A stretch of DNA of 64,000 nt from Saccharothrix sp. NRRL B-16314 (lineage in GTDB: Bacteria; Actinomycetota; Actinomycetes; Mycobacteriales; Pseudonocardiaceae). A program made the position numbers and the translations under genes. Under the pieces are notes generated by a model, which searched no databases, had not been told where the DNA came from, and saw only the letters and a list, made by a program, of their open reading frames with translations. The stretch covers positions 62,001 to 126,000 of the forward strand of contig NZ_JNXC01000016.1 of NCBI RefSeq assembly GCF_000716595.1, given 5' to 3'. Each line of letters begins with the position of its first letter. Position 1 is the first letter of the stretch. Shown in pieces: positions 16,844-25,325 of the stretch.

Positions 16844-17638
16844 TCAGGGCCAGGGGTTGGGCGTGCACGACTTGCCGTCCGGCGTCACCTGGACACCCTG
16901 GTCGCTGCCCATGATGATCGACGCGAGCCCGTCGTTCTCCACGCTCAGCGTCTGCTGCATCATCACCGGCGCCGGACCGCCATCCGCCTGGCACACCTCG
17001 TGCCCGAGGCCGAGGAAGTGCCCGACCTCGTGGTTGACCGTGTAGATCCGGTAGCCGAGCAGGTCACGGCCGTACGTGTGGGCACCGCGGAACCAGCGCG
17101 CCGAGTTGAGGTGGACGGTCGACCCGATCCGGCACGACGTGTCGTAGGGCAGTTCGAAACCGCACAGCGCCCGCGAGGTCTGCTGGGACGTCAGCCGGAT
17201 CCGCAGGTCCGGTTCCACCTCCGGCCCGACCCGCCGGAACGCGTGCTGCCGGGACCACCCGCGCGGGTGCACCAGCGCGTAGTCGACCACGGCGGCGAAC
17301 GGGTGGTCGCCGTTGGGCAGCTCCATGCCGTCCTCGACCTCGACCGTGTACGCGAACCCGCTGGTGTCGGCGTCGGCGGCGACCGGCGGCACGACCCGCC
17401 ACGTGCCGACACCATGCGCCGGGAACGGGTGGCCGGGCGGCAGGTCCGGGGCGGACCGGAAGCTGTCGACCGGCGCCGCGGCCGAGGTCGCAGGGGTCGG
17501 CGGGGCGGCGGGCACGACGCCGGCGGCGGGCCACACGACGGTGGTCGGCCGGGCCGCGAGCCCGAAGTCCAACGCGACCACCGTCGACACGGCGAGGCAC
17601 ACCCCGGTCAGGTAGGGCACCAGCGGGACCGACTTCAT
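16844..17638 (-). CDS. DUF3152 protein, secreted zinc-protease-like
   Basis: 264 residues from the ATG at 17638, which overlaps the stop of the upstream gene (ATGA). The N-terminus has one hydrophobic segment (PYLTGVCLAVSTVVALDF), a signal peptide or anchor. A Pro/Ala linker follows, then the conserved domain. NHEVGHFLGLGH matches the HExxHxxGxxH zinc-binding motif of metzincin-like proteases, as is typical of DUF3152. An active protease is plausible but unproven for this family. The paired Cys residues fit an extracellular protein. It probably works at the envelope with the co-transcribed DUF4015 protein. Confidence 0.8.
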   Translation of the reverse strand: MKSVPLVPYLTGVCLAVSTVVALDFGLAARPTTVVWPAAGVVPAAPPTPATSAAAPVDSFRSAPDLPPGHPFPAHGVGTWRVVPPVAADADTSGFAYTVEVEDGMELPNGDHPFAAVVDYALVHPRGWSRQHAFRRVGPEVEPDLRIRLTSQQTSRALCGFELPYDTSCRIGSTVHLNSARWFRGAHTYGRDLLGYRIYTVNHEVGHFLGLGHEVCQADGGPAPVMMQQTLSVENDGLASIIMGSDQGVQVTPDGKSCTPNPWP

Positions 17639-19287
17639 ACGGGTTCCAACCCGGCCGAGCCGTAGGTGCAGGCCGCGTTCCACAACAGGAACGACGGCGC
17701 GCCCGCTTCCGCCGTGGCCACCACCTGCGCCTGCACCTCACCCGGACCGTACGCGTGGCCCAGCGAGAACGCCTGGAGCCACGGGATGACCGTCGCGCCG
17801 GTGCCCTCCGTCAACCGGACGAAGTCCGCCACCGAAGCCCGCACGATGTCGTACGGCTTGGCGTTCGGGTTGTCCACGCCGTACTCGCCGGGACCCCAGT
17901 GCGACGGGTAGACCATGGGCGCCACGTAGTCGACGTGGGCCGAGAGGGCCGGGATGTCCTGCGCCACGTCCTGCGGGCTGTGCGCGGCGATCCCGAACAC
18001 CGAAGCGCCCAGGTAGGCGCCGTGCGGGCGGACGGCAGCCCGGTTGTCCCGGAGGAAGTCCACTATGGACTGCTCGGGCGTGCCGGTCAGACCGGGGAAC
18101 ACCATCTGCCGCAACGGGCCGTCCGGCCGCCGCACGTAGTCGTAGAGGATGTCGTCGAACCCCAGCTCGGCGGCCTCGCGGGCGATCGCGATGTTGTACT
18201 CGCGGACCTCCGGGTTGGCGAAGTTGGTGAACGCGAACTCGCCGTAGTGCGCGGACCAGGCGCCGCCCGACGCGTTCTGCGCCAACCGGTCGCGCGCGCC
18301 CGCGTCCCACGACGCCTTGCCCAGGATCGGGTCGCGGAACGCCACCAGCCGACCGACCACCCGCAGCCCCATGCCGTGCAGCTCCTTGATCACGGCGCGG
18401 GCGTCGTAGTGGGTGCGCGTCGCGCCGATCTGCCTGGCCAGCGGCACCTGCGAGTCGTAGCCGATCTCGCCGCTCTCGTCCTTGATGTCCAGCTGCACGG
18501 TGTCGATGCGGCCCTCGCGCGCCATCGCCAGCACGGGATCGCGCAGCGACGGGGTCGCCCACGCGGTGGCGCTCATGTGCACGGCGCGCATGCCGGGGTG
18601 GGTCACCTTGACCGGGACCTCGTGGTGCCGCGAGTTGCCCGCCGAGTCGTTGGCCTCGACCCGGACGCGGGTGGGCACCGACGCGAGCGACGCCTCGAAC
18701 CGGCCGTCCCGCACCGGCACCTGCTGGTCGCCGACCAGCACCGAGTCCGCGCCGTCGGCGCTGCCCCGCACGGTCACCGGGCCGCGCGGCGACGCGGCCT
18801 CGACCACCTCCACGTTCAACGCGGGCGGGGTGCCGTCGACGGTGAACTCGCGCCGGACCTCCGCGTCGGGCATCCACGGCAGCGGGTTCGCCGCCCGCAC
18901 GGACAGGTTGTGCCTGCCCTCGGTCAGCTTCAGCCCGGTCAGCGTCATGCGGCCGTCGATGCGCACCAACTCGACCGGCTGTCCGTCAACGTGCACGGTG
19001 ACACGATCGAGCCCTTCGGGGTCCGCGGTCGTGATGGACACGCGCTCTACACCCGAAGGGGTGACAGCGATTCCGTCGGCCAGGTCGGCGACGGCGAGTC
19101 CGACGCCACGGCCGTACACGATCGTCGTGACGACGCCCGCGATCAGCAGCAGCACCACGACACCGACCGCGGGTATCACCACCCGCCTCGTCCTCCGAGT
19201 TGATTCCCCAGGCTCCCCACCCGCGAGGTCCGGGTCAGGTGAGGCTGCATCCGACAGGGCTGCGTCCGACGGGGCTGAATCCGACAT
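17635..19287 (-). CDS. membrane-anchored putative glycoside hydrolase (DUF4015)
   Basis: 550 residues. A short acidic N-terminus with repeated Ser-Asp-Ala units comes first, then one membrane helix (VVIPAVGVVVLLLIAGVV, about 36-56), two beta-sandwich-like segments (ERVSITTADPEGLDRVTV; PPALNVEVVEAASPRGPV), and a C-terminal TIM-barrel-like region. The barrel shows VQLDIKDESGEIGYDS, LGFDDILYDYVRRPDG and VDYVAPMVYPSHW, the features of PF13200 putative glycosyl hydrolases. The active region faces outside. It is the first gene of a two-gene operon, divergent from a polysaccharide deacetylase, suggesting a shared role in wall or surface polysaccharide. Confidence 0.83.
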   Translation of the reverse strand: MSDSAPSDAALSDAASPDPDLAGGEPGESTRRTRRVVIPAVGVVVLLLIAGVVTTIVYGRGVGLAVADLADGIAVTPSGVERVSITTADPEGLDRVTVHVDGQPVELVRIDGRMTLTGLKLTEGRHNLSVRAANPLPWMPDAEVRREFTVDGTPPALNVEVVEAASPRGPVTVRGSADGADSVLVGDQQVPVRDGRFEASLASVPTRVRVEANDSAGNSRHHEVPVKVTHPGMRAVHMSATAWATPSLRDPVLAMAREGRIDTVQLDIKDESGEIGYDSQVPLARQIGATRTHYDARAVIKELHGMGLRVVGRLVAFRDPILGKASWDAGARDRLAQNASGGAWSAHYGEFAFTNFANPEVREYNIAIAREAAELGFDDILYDYVRRPDGPLRQMVFPGLTGTPEQSIVDFLRDNRAAVRPHGAYLGASVFGIAAHSPQDVAQDIPALSAHVDYVAPMVYPSHWGPGEYGVDNPNAKPYDIVRASVADFVRLTEGTGATVIPWLQAFSLGHAYGPGEVQAQVVATAEAGAPSFLLWNAACTYGSAGLEPV

Positions 19288-19425
19288 CCGGGCGACTCCG
19301 ATCTGGGCGTGCCATCAGCTACCAGCGACTAACCCCACGGCCGGCGGCCAAACAGGCGGTCATCCGTTGGGGTGTACTCCGGTTTCCTCCTGGCCGACAA
19401 GCGGAACCATCCGAAGGTGAACCCC

Positions 19426-20457
19426 ATGTCGCCCAGGCCGGTACCGGCCGTCGTGGCGCTCGCCGCGGCACTGTCCTTCGCCTGCACCGCCCAGCCTGCC
19501 GCGGAGTTGCCCGCGGCGGAAATGCCCGGACCGGCCGCCGCTGTTCCGTCGCCGGCACCCTCCTCCTCCGCGCCGCCGGACCCGGCGGCCGTCCGGGCCA
19601 ACGAACTCGGGCAGGTCCCGATCCTCATGTACCACCGGCTGGTCGAGCAGCCGACGTCCGTCTACGACCGGACGCCGGCGGGGTTCCGCGCCGAGCTGGA
19701 ACGGTTGGCCGGCGAGGGCTACGTGCCGGTGACGACCGCCGAGTACGCGACCGGCCGGATCGACATCCCGGCGGGCAAGCACCCCGTCGTGCTGACGTTC
19801 GACGACGGTGACCCGACCCAGTTCGCGCTGGGGTCCGACGGGCAGCCGGCGCCCGGCACCGCGATCGCGATCCTGCTCGACGTGGCCGCGCGGCACCCCG
19901 GCTTCCGGCCGGTGGCGAGCCTGTACGTCAACGGCGGGCCGTTCGCGTCGTCGGACGGCGCGGCGCTGCGGTGGCTGCGCGACAACGGCTTCGAGATCGG
20001 CAACCACACGCTGGAGCACACGAACCTCGGCTCGGTGGCCGACCAGCAGGTCCAGCAGGCCGTGGTGCTCGGCCAGCGGGAGATCGAGAAGGCCGTGCCG
20101 GGGTACCGGGTGTCGAGCCTCGCGCTGCCGTTCGGCGCGGTGCCCGGCGACCCGGCCCTCGCCCGGCGGGGCGCGTTCGACGGCGGGTCCTACGACTACG
20201 CGTGCGTGCTCATGGTCGGCGCGGGACCGGCGCCCTCGCCCTACTCGGCGGAGTTCGACCCGGTCGCCACACCGCGCATCCGGTCGCAGGACGCGACCGG
20301 CGAGGACGCCCGCTACGGCTCGACGGTGTGGCTCGACCAGCTCGCCGCCGCTCCGGACCAGCGGTACACGTCGGACGGCGTGCCCGACCGCATCTCCCAC
20401 CCGACCTCGGCCGGTTCACCAGCCAAGCAGTTCGCCGACCGGGCCTTCGGGTACTGA
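19426..20457 (+). CDS. polysaccharide deacetylase lipoprotein
   Basis: 343 residues from the ATG at 19426 (MSPRPVPAVVALAAALSFAC), with AAGGTG upstream. LSFAC is a lipobox, so the protein is probably lipid-anchored. A Pro/Ser linker follows. The NodB-like domain has PILMYHRL, the metal-binding FDDGD (Asp-Asp) and HTLEHTN (HxxxH-type ligands). It would remove N- or O-acetyl groups from peptidoglycan or another surface glycan. It is divergent from the DUF4015/DUF3152 operon and convergent, 9 bases apart, with the next gene. Confidence 0.87.
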   Translation: MSPRPVPAVVALAAALSFACTAQPAAELPAAEMPGPAAAVPSPAPSSSAPPDPAAVRANELGQVPILMYHRLVEQPTSVYDRTPAGFRAELERLAGEGYVPVTTAEYATGRIDIPAGKHPVVLTFDDGDPTQFALGSDGQPAPGTAIAILLDVAARHPGFRPVASLYVNGGPFASSDGAALRWLRDNGFEIGNHTLEHTNLGSVADQQVQQAVVLGQREIEKAVPGYRVSSLALPFGAVPGDPALARRGAFDGGSYDYACVLMVGAGPAPSPYSAEFDPVATPRIRSQDATGEDARYGSTVWLDQLAAAPDQRYTSDGVPDRISHPTSAGSPAKQFADRAFGY

Positions 20458-20466
20458 ACCTCCGGA

Positions 20467-22533
20467 TCAGGCCGTGGCGCGGGCGTGGTTGCGCAGCGCG
20501 ACCGCGGCGCGTTCCAGGCTGCCCAGCACGCCCGTCGGCAGCTCGTGGTGGCGACCCACGACCTCCTGCACCATGACCTGCATCGGCGCCGACTCCTCGG
20601 CCTCCACCACCGCGAGCACCTTGAACGCGCTGCCCGGCGGGAACACGACCCGCTCCTGCACCACGCTGCCGAACGAGTCGACCACCGACACCCGCCGCCC
20701 GGTCACCGACCACAGCAGGAACTCCACCCGCCCGTCGGCCGGCACCGCCGGCCCCGCGACCGTGGTCAGCAGGCCGTGCTCGACCAGCACATCACCCGTC
20801 CGGTACTGCTTCGCCTCACCCCAGCACACCGTCACGCCCTGGTAGGCCGGCAGCCGGCGCAGCCCCGACACCACCGACGCCGCGTACGGCCACAGCCGAC
20901 CGAGCTTCCCCGAGCGCAGCGCCTCGACCACGATCTCCTCGTCGTGCTGGAGGCACGCCGACACCGCGGCCAGGTCCGTCACCACGGCCTCGAACGCCTC
21001 GGAGTCGTCCGGGCGTTCCTCGATGTGCCGGCACGCCACCGCCGCGTGCTGCCCGTAGCGCTCGCCGAGCATCCGGCGCAGCGCGTCGCGTTCCTGCTCG
21101 GTGCTGCGGTGGTCCGGCGGCACGACCTCCTCGCCGACCTGCTCACCCCACACCGGCGCGGGGGAGTCGGGCAGCGGACCGTCCACGCTCAGCGGCACCG
21201 GCTCGTCCACCGCGGCGGGCGTCGGCGGCTCCTCGGCCACCGGGGGCCGCGGCATCGGCGACGGGTCGCAGAACACCACCTTCAGCAGCCGCCGCACCTC
21301 CGGCTCCAGCCGTTCGACCAGCGACGCGCCCGCGACCGCCACCGCGCCCGCCGTCGTGCGCCCGGGGGAGCCGACGGTCAGCCGCGCCCACTCCGGGTCC
21401 ACCGGCAGCGACCGCACCTCAGGTCCGTTGTCCTCCGCGTCGCGCACCCACAGACCGGACGGCACGACCTCCAGCACCACACCGCCGCCCAGGTCGAAGA
21501 TGCCGGCGCCGCGCTCCACCAGGCCCGGCACCGGAGCCCGGTAACCCGACACGGTCGGCGTGCCCGCCGGGGAGTACCGCACCTCGGTCACGTACGGCCG
21601 CCACGTCTGCTGCCCGCGCGGGTTCACCGCCACCACCGCCGCACCGGTGCGCACCGAACCCACCGGCAGGCCCGTGTACAGCGAGATCGGCTCACCGAGC
21701 TCGTCGGCCACCGCCTGCGCCTGGTGCTCGCCGCCGTACCAGACCAGCCGCACCCGCGACCGCGCCGCCGACGGCAGCCCACCCAGCAGGCGGCACACCT
21801 CGTCGGTCGGGATCGGCGGCTGACCGGGACCGCCGATCACGACGGTCAGCACGTTGTCGCGGCACGGCAGCCCGACGACCGCCCGCGCGTCCGGCGCCTG
21901 CGGGTCGAACTGGGCGCGCTGCGCGCGCAGCCACAGCCCGGCCGGGATCGGCTCGGAGATGCCGACCTCGCCCGTCGGCCACGGCGTGTTCGGGTCGACC
22001 GCCTCCCACTGCGGCACCGGGAACCGGCGGCCCATCGGCACCGGCGACGCGCCCGGCAGGAACCTCAGCCAGCAGCCGTACCCGCCGTTGCCCGCGACGA
22101 ACGCCGCGCCCGGCACCGTGGCCACCGCACCGTCCGGCGCCACCACCTCGGCCTGCAACTGCTCGGAGAGCCACTGCGCGGGCGCCGTGGGCCGCATGGA
22201 GCCCGAGTGGGAGGTCATCAGGCGCACCGGCCCCCGGCCGTGCAGCGCGGCGGCCACGGACGGCCAGAAGGACGCCTCGTCGCCGTGCGGCGGATCGATG
22301 ACGACCACCGTGCGGCCACGGTCCACCGGCAGGCTCCGGCCGAGGGCGACCGCCGCCGGTGTCGCGCCCGAAGGCGGCCCGACGACCAGCGTGGCGCCCG
22401 CGAACGAGGCCGAGAACTGGGCGGGCGGTGGCGACGCGGGTGGCGGTGGCGGCGCGGGTGCGGGCACGGGCTCCCGCTCGATCACGGGATCCACCTGCGG
22501 GGCACGCACCTTCGGTGCGGCACGTCGGAACAT
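20467..22533 (-). CDS. unknown protein with C-terminal degenerate ADP-ribosyltransferase fold
   Basis: 688 residues. A Pro-rich N-terminal segment (residues about 15-40) is followed by a long region I cannot place, with several beta-rich blocks such as GYGCWLRFLPGASP. A second Pro-rich linker lies near 440-480. The last 180 residues follow the order of an ART fold: LRRLPAYQGVTVCWG, QYRTGDVLVEHGLLTT, VEFLLWSVTGRRVSVV and ERVVFPPGSAFKVLAV. The usual catalytic Arg, STS and ExE positions read W, TTV and QER, so it is probably inactive. The ATG at 22533 overlaps the upstream stop by one base. There is no signal peptide. A binding or regulatory role is inference only. Confidence 0.65.
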   Translation of the reverse strand: MFRRAAPKVRAPQVDPVIEREPVPAPAPPPPPASPPPAQFSASFAGATLVVGPPSGATPAAVALGRSLPVDRGRTVVVIDPPHGDEASFWPSVAAALHGRGPVRLMTSHSGSMRPTAPAQWLSEQLQAEVVAPDGAVATVPGAAFVAGNGGYGCWLRFLPGASPVPMGRRFPVPQWEAVDPNTPWPTGEVGISEPIPAGLWLRAQRAQFDPQAPDARAVVGLPCRDNVLTVVIGGPGQPPIPTDEVCRLLGGLPSAARSRVRLVWYGGEHQAQAVADELGEPISLYTGLPVGSVRTGAAVVAVNPRGQQTWRPYVTEVRYSPAGTPTVSGYRAPVPGLVERGAGIFDLGGGVVLEVVPSGLWVRDAEDNGPEVRSLPVDPEWARLTVGSPGRTTAGAVAVAGASLVERLEPEVRRLLKVVFCDPSPMPRPPVAEEPPTPAAVDEPVPLSVDGPLPDSPAPVWGEQVGEEVVPPDHRSTEQERDALRRMLGERYGQHAAVACRHIEERPDDSEAFEAVVTDLAAVSACLQHDEEIVVEALRSGKLGRLWPYAASVVSGLRRLPAYQGVTVCWGEAKQYRTGDVLVEHGLLTTVAGPAVPADGRVEFLLWSVTGRRVSVVDSFGSVVQERVVFPPGSAFKVLAVVEAEESAPMQVMVQEVVGRHHELPTGVLGSLERAAVALRNHARATA

Positions 22534-23015
22534 CAAGGCGCCCGATCACCTCCAGGCACGACAGCGCGGGAACGCCCGCACCCTACCCGGACGACGTCCG
22601 GACGGGGACCGGCGCGGTCCGCCAACCTCGTCCACTGTGGATCCACTGTGGACCCCAGAACCGCGCCCACCAGCGCGCCGAACGCCACGTGGTCCGCCCA
22701 CTGGGCCGTTCGGCCCAACTCCCGGATCGCCGGGAACCGCCGGCCGACCACCTCCAGGTCGACCACCGCGATCACCGCCCCGGCCACCGCGCCCGACCGC
22801 GCGTCCAGCGGCCACCGCCGGTCCACCAGGGCCAGCACCGCCGTCCAGAACGCCGACACGCCCAGGTGGGCCACCGCGCCCCGCACCAGGCCCGACCCGC
22901 CCAGCAGTGACGCCGCCGCCCTCGTGGACCGCAGCACGTCGCCTCCGGTCAGCAGCGCGTGCACGGTCGACGGCACCCCGCCGAGCACCGACGCGACCAG
23001 CCACGCCCGCGTCAC
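22533..23015 (-). CDS. small integral membrane protein
   Basis: 160 residues from GTG 23015 (MTRAWLVASVLGGVPST). I prefer this start to the ATG at 23099 because codons between them have poor G/C third positions, while those after 23015 show the normal bias. Three or four hydrophobic stretches are visible (AHLGVSAFWTAVLALV, GAVAGAVIAVVDLEVVG, VAFGALVGAVLG). Its stop overlaps the start of the large downstream gene (TGATG), so the two are coupled. A LexA-type palindrome lies about 88 bases upstream. No family is recognised. Confidence 0.6.
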   Translation of the reverse strand: MTRAWLVASVLGGVPSTVHALLTGGDVLRSTRAAASLLGGSGLVRGAVAHLGVSAFWTAVLALVDRRWPLDARSGAVAGAVIAVVDLEVVGRRFPAIRELGRTAQWADHVAFGALVGAVLGSTVDPQWTRLADRAGPRPDVVRVGCGRSRAVVPGGDRAP

Positions 23016-23102
23016 AGGTGTGGACCGCGCGCGCCAGGGGTACCGCCGCCCGGAAGGCGGTGTCCTCCGAAGGCAGCGCCTGCTCCGATGTGATGCCATT
23101 AA

Positions 23103-23118
23103 TCGAACCTTTGTTCGA
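23103..23118. promoter_or_regulatory. LexA-type palindrome between parE and a divergent operon
   Basis: TCGAACCTTTGTTCGA is a perfect TCGAAC-N4-GTTCGA inverted repeat, the form reported for mycobacterial SOS boxes; the central four bases do not follow the RNRY preference. It is 137 bp before parE and 88 bp before the divergent membrane-protein start, so either or both could be controlled. Confidence 0.6.
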
Positions 23119-23254
23119 GTATGGCAAGATCGCAGGTGAACGACCGGGCCACGTGCCCGACCGTATCCCGACACCGGGGACTCGGCGGATCCCGCGCCGT
23201 CCTCGGTTACCGTGAACCGCTCGACGCACGCCACGACCTGGGGAGAACGACCCG

Positions 23255-25297
23255 GTGACCGCTGAGATCCTGTACGGGGCCGACGACCTGACCCACCTGG
23301 AGGGTCTGGAGGCGGTACGCAAGCGCCCCGGCATGTACATCGGGTCCACCGACAGCCGGGGCATCAACCACCTGTTCTCCGAGGTGGTGGACAACTCCAC
23401 CGACGAAGGCGTGGCCGGCCACGCCACCAAGATCGTCGTCACCCTGCACGCCGACGGCAGCGTCCAGGTCGACGACGACGGCCGCGGCATCCCCACCGGC
23501 ACCCACGCCAAGTCCGGCCTGTCCGGCGTCGAGCTCGTGCTCACCAGGCTGCACGCCGGAGGCAAGTTCGGCGGCTCCGGCTACAAGACCTCCGGCGGCC
23601 TGCACGGCGTCGGCGCGTCCGCCGTCAACGCCCTGTCCCACCGCTTCGACGTCGTCGTCCGCCGCGAGGGCAAGACGCACGAGATGTCGTTCGCGCACGG
23701 CGTCCCCGGCGTCTTCGACGGCCCCGGACCCAAGGCCGCCTTCACCCGCCAGTCCGGCCTGCGCGTCACCGGCCGCACCAAGCGCACCGGCACGTCCATC
23801 CGCTACTGGTACGACGCCCGCTACTTCGAGAACGGCGCCGCGCTCGACGTCGAGGCCGTCCGGACCAAGCTGCGCAACACCGCCTTCCTCGTCCCCGGCG
23901 TCACGTACACCCTCCGCGTCGCCACCGACGACGCCATCGGCGAGGAGACGTTCCACTTCCCGGGCGGCCTGGTCGACATGGTCGACCACATGGCGCCCGC
24001 GAGCGAGAAGCCGGTCTCCGGGACCCTGCTCATCACCGGCACCGGCGTCTACCACGAGAACGCGGCCGACGAGAACGGCGTCATGCGGTCCAAGGTGGAG
24101 CGCCACGCCGAGGTCGAGATCGCGCTGCGCTGGGGCACCGGCTACGAGCGCACCGTCGAGTGCTTCACCAACACGATCCGCAACGTGCACGGCGGCACCC
24201 ACCGGCGCGGCTTCGACCGCGCCGTCGTCAAGGCGGTCCAGGACGCCATCGGCAAGACCAGGGGGCTGCTCAAGCCCAAGGAAGACCCACCGACCCTGGA
24301 CGACGTGCTCGAAGGCATGACCGCAGTCGTCCACGTCCGCATCCCCGAACCGCAGTTCACCTCGCAGACCAAGGACGAGCTCTCCACCGCCGGCATCACC
24401 AAGGTGACGCTCGGGGTGGTGGAGAAGCACATCAAGGCGTGGACCGAGGACCGCCGGACCAAGGCCGAGGCCAAGGTGGTGCTCCAGAAGGTCGTCGACG
24501 CCGCCCGCGTCCGCCTGACCCAGAAGCACCAGAAGGACGCCGCGCGCCGCAAGACGGCCCTGGAAGGCGCCGCGATGCCCGCGAAGCTCGTCGACTGCCG
24601 CAGCACAGGTGTTTCGCGTAGCGAACTTTTCCTGGTGGAAGGCGACAGCGCCCTCGGCTCGGCGCGCATGGCCCGCGTGTCCGAGTACCAGGCGCTCCTG
24701 CCCCTGCGCGGCAAGATCCTGAACGTGCAGAAGGCCAGCCTCCCCGACACCCTGCGCAACGCCGAGATCGCCAGCATCGTCCAGGTGCTCGGCGCGGGCA
24801 CCGGGCGGACGTTCGACCTGGCCACCATGCGCTACGGCCGGGTCATCCTGATGGCCGACGCGGACGTCGACGGGTCGCACATCCGGACGCTGCTGATCAC
24901 CCTGTTCGCCAAGTACATGCGCCCGGTGATCGAGGACGGCCGGCTCTTCGCCGCCATGCCCCCGCTGCACAAGGTCGTCACGAAGGGCCGCAACGCCGAG
25001 ACCCACTTCACCTTCACCCAGCGGGAGATGGAGCAGAAGGTCGCCCGGCTGGAGAAGGCGGGCAAGACGGTGGTCAAGCCGGTGCCCCGGTTCAAGGGCC
25101 TCGGCGAGATGGACGCGGACGAGCTGTGGGAGACCACGATGAACCCCGCCACCCGCTCGGTGCGCCGCATCACCATGCACGACGCGGAAGCCGCTGAAGC
25201 CGCGCTCGAACTGCTGATGGGCGAGAAGGTCGAGCCGCGCCGGGCGTGGCTCGTCGAGTCGTCCGCCAGGGTCGACCAGTCCGCGATCGACATCTGA
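23255..25297 (+). CDS. parE: type II topoisomerase B subunit (ParE/GyrB-like)
   Basis: 680 residues, full length for ParE. ATPase motifs: EVVDNSTDEGVAGHA, DDDGRGIP and GGLHGVGASAVNALS. TOPRIM motifs: EGDSALGSARMAR, PLRGKILNV and DADVDGSHI. The C-terminus has the conserved PRFKGLGEMDADELWETTMN. The start is GTG 23255, with GGGGAG 10 bases upstream. It is followed 28 bases later by the A subunit. Actinomycetes carry gyrB-gyrA near the origin; this pair is more like the second, ParEC-type enzyme. It would supply ATP-driven strand passage to unlink or relax chromosomes. A LexA-type site lies upstream. Confidence 0.92.
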   Translation: MTAEILYGADDLTHLEGLEAVRKRPGMYIGSTDSRGINHLFSEVVDNSTDEGVAGHATKIVVTLHADGSVQVDDDGRGIPTGTHAKSGLSGVELVLTRLHAGGKFGGSGYKTSGGLHGVGASAVNALSHRFDVVVRREGKTHEMSFAHGVPGVFDGPGPKAAFTRQSGLRVTGRTKRTGTSIRYWYDARYFENGAALDVEAVRTKLRNTAFLVPGVTYTLRVATDDAIGEETFHFPGGLVDMVDHMAPASEKPVSGTLLITGTGVYHENAADENGVMRSKVERHAEVEIALRWGTGYERTVECFTNTIRNVHGGTHRRGFDRAVVKAVQDAIGKTRGLLKPKEDPPTLDDVLEGMTAVVHVRIPEPQFTSQTKDELSTAGITKVTLGVVEKHIKAWTEDRRTKAEAKVVLQKVVDAARVRLTQKHQKDAARRKTALEGAAMPAKLVDCRSTGVSRSELFLVEGDSALGSARMARVSEYQALLPLRGKILNVQKASLPDTLRNAEIASIVQVLGAGTGRTFDLATMRYGRVILMADADVDGSHIRTLLITLFAKYMRPVIEDGRLFAAMPPLHKVVTKGRNAETHFTFTQREMEQKVARLEKAGKTVVKPVPRFKGLGEMDADELWETTMNPATRSVRRITMHDAEAAEAALELLMGEKVEPRRAWLVESSARVDQSAIDI

Positions 25298-25325
25298 CCC
25301 GCCTGACACGAGGGAACGACCGACC

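Noticed and set aside
23015..23099. ATG 23099 start for the small membrane protein
   Set aside because: Codons in this stretch have poor G/C at third positions, unlike the rest of the gene, and the palindrome would overlap the ribosome site.
20485..23139. 884-codon plus-strand frame
   Set aside because: Antisense to the pseudo-ART gene and membrane gene. The translation is Arg/His-rich low complexity with no motifs.
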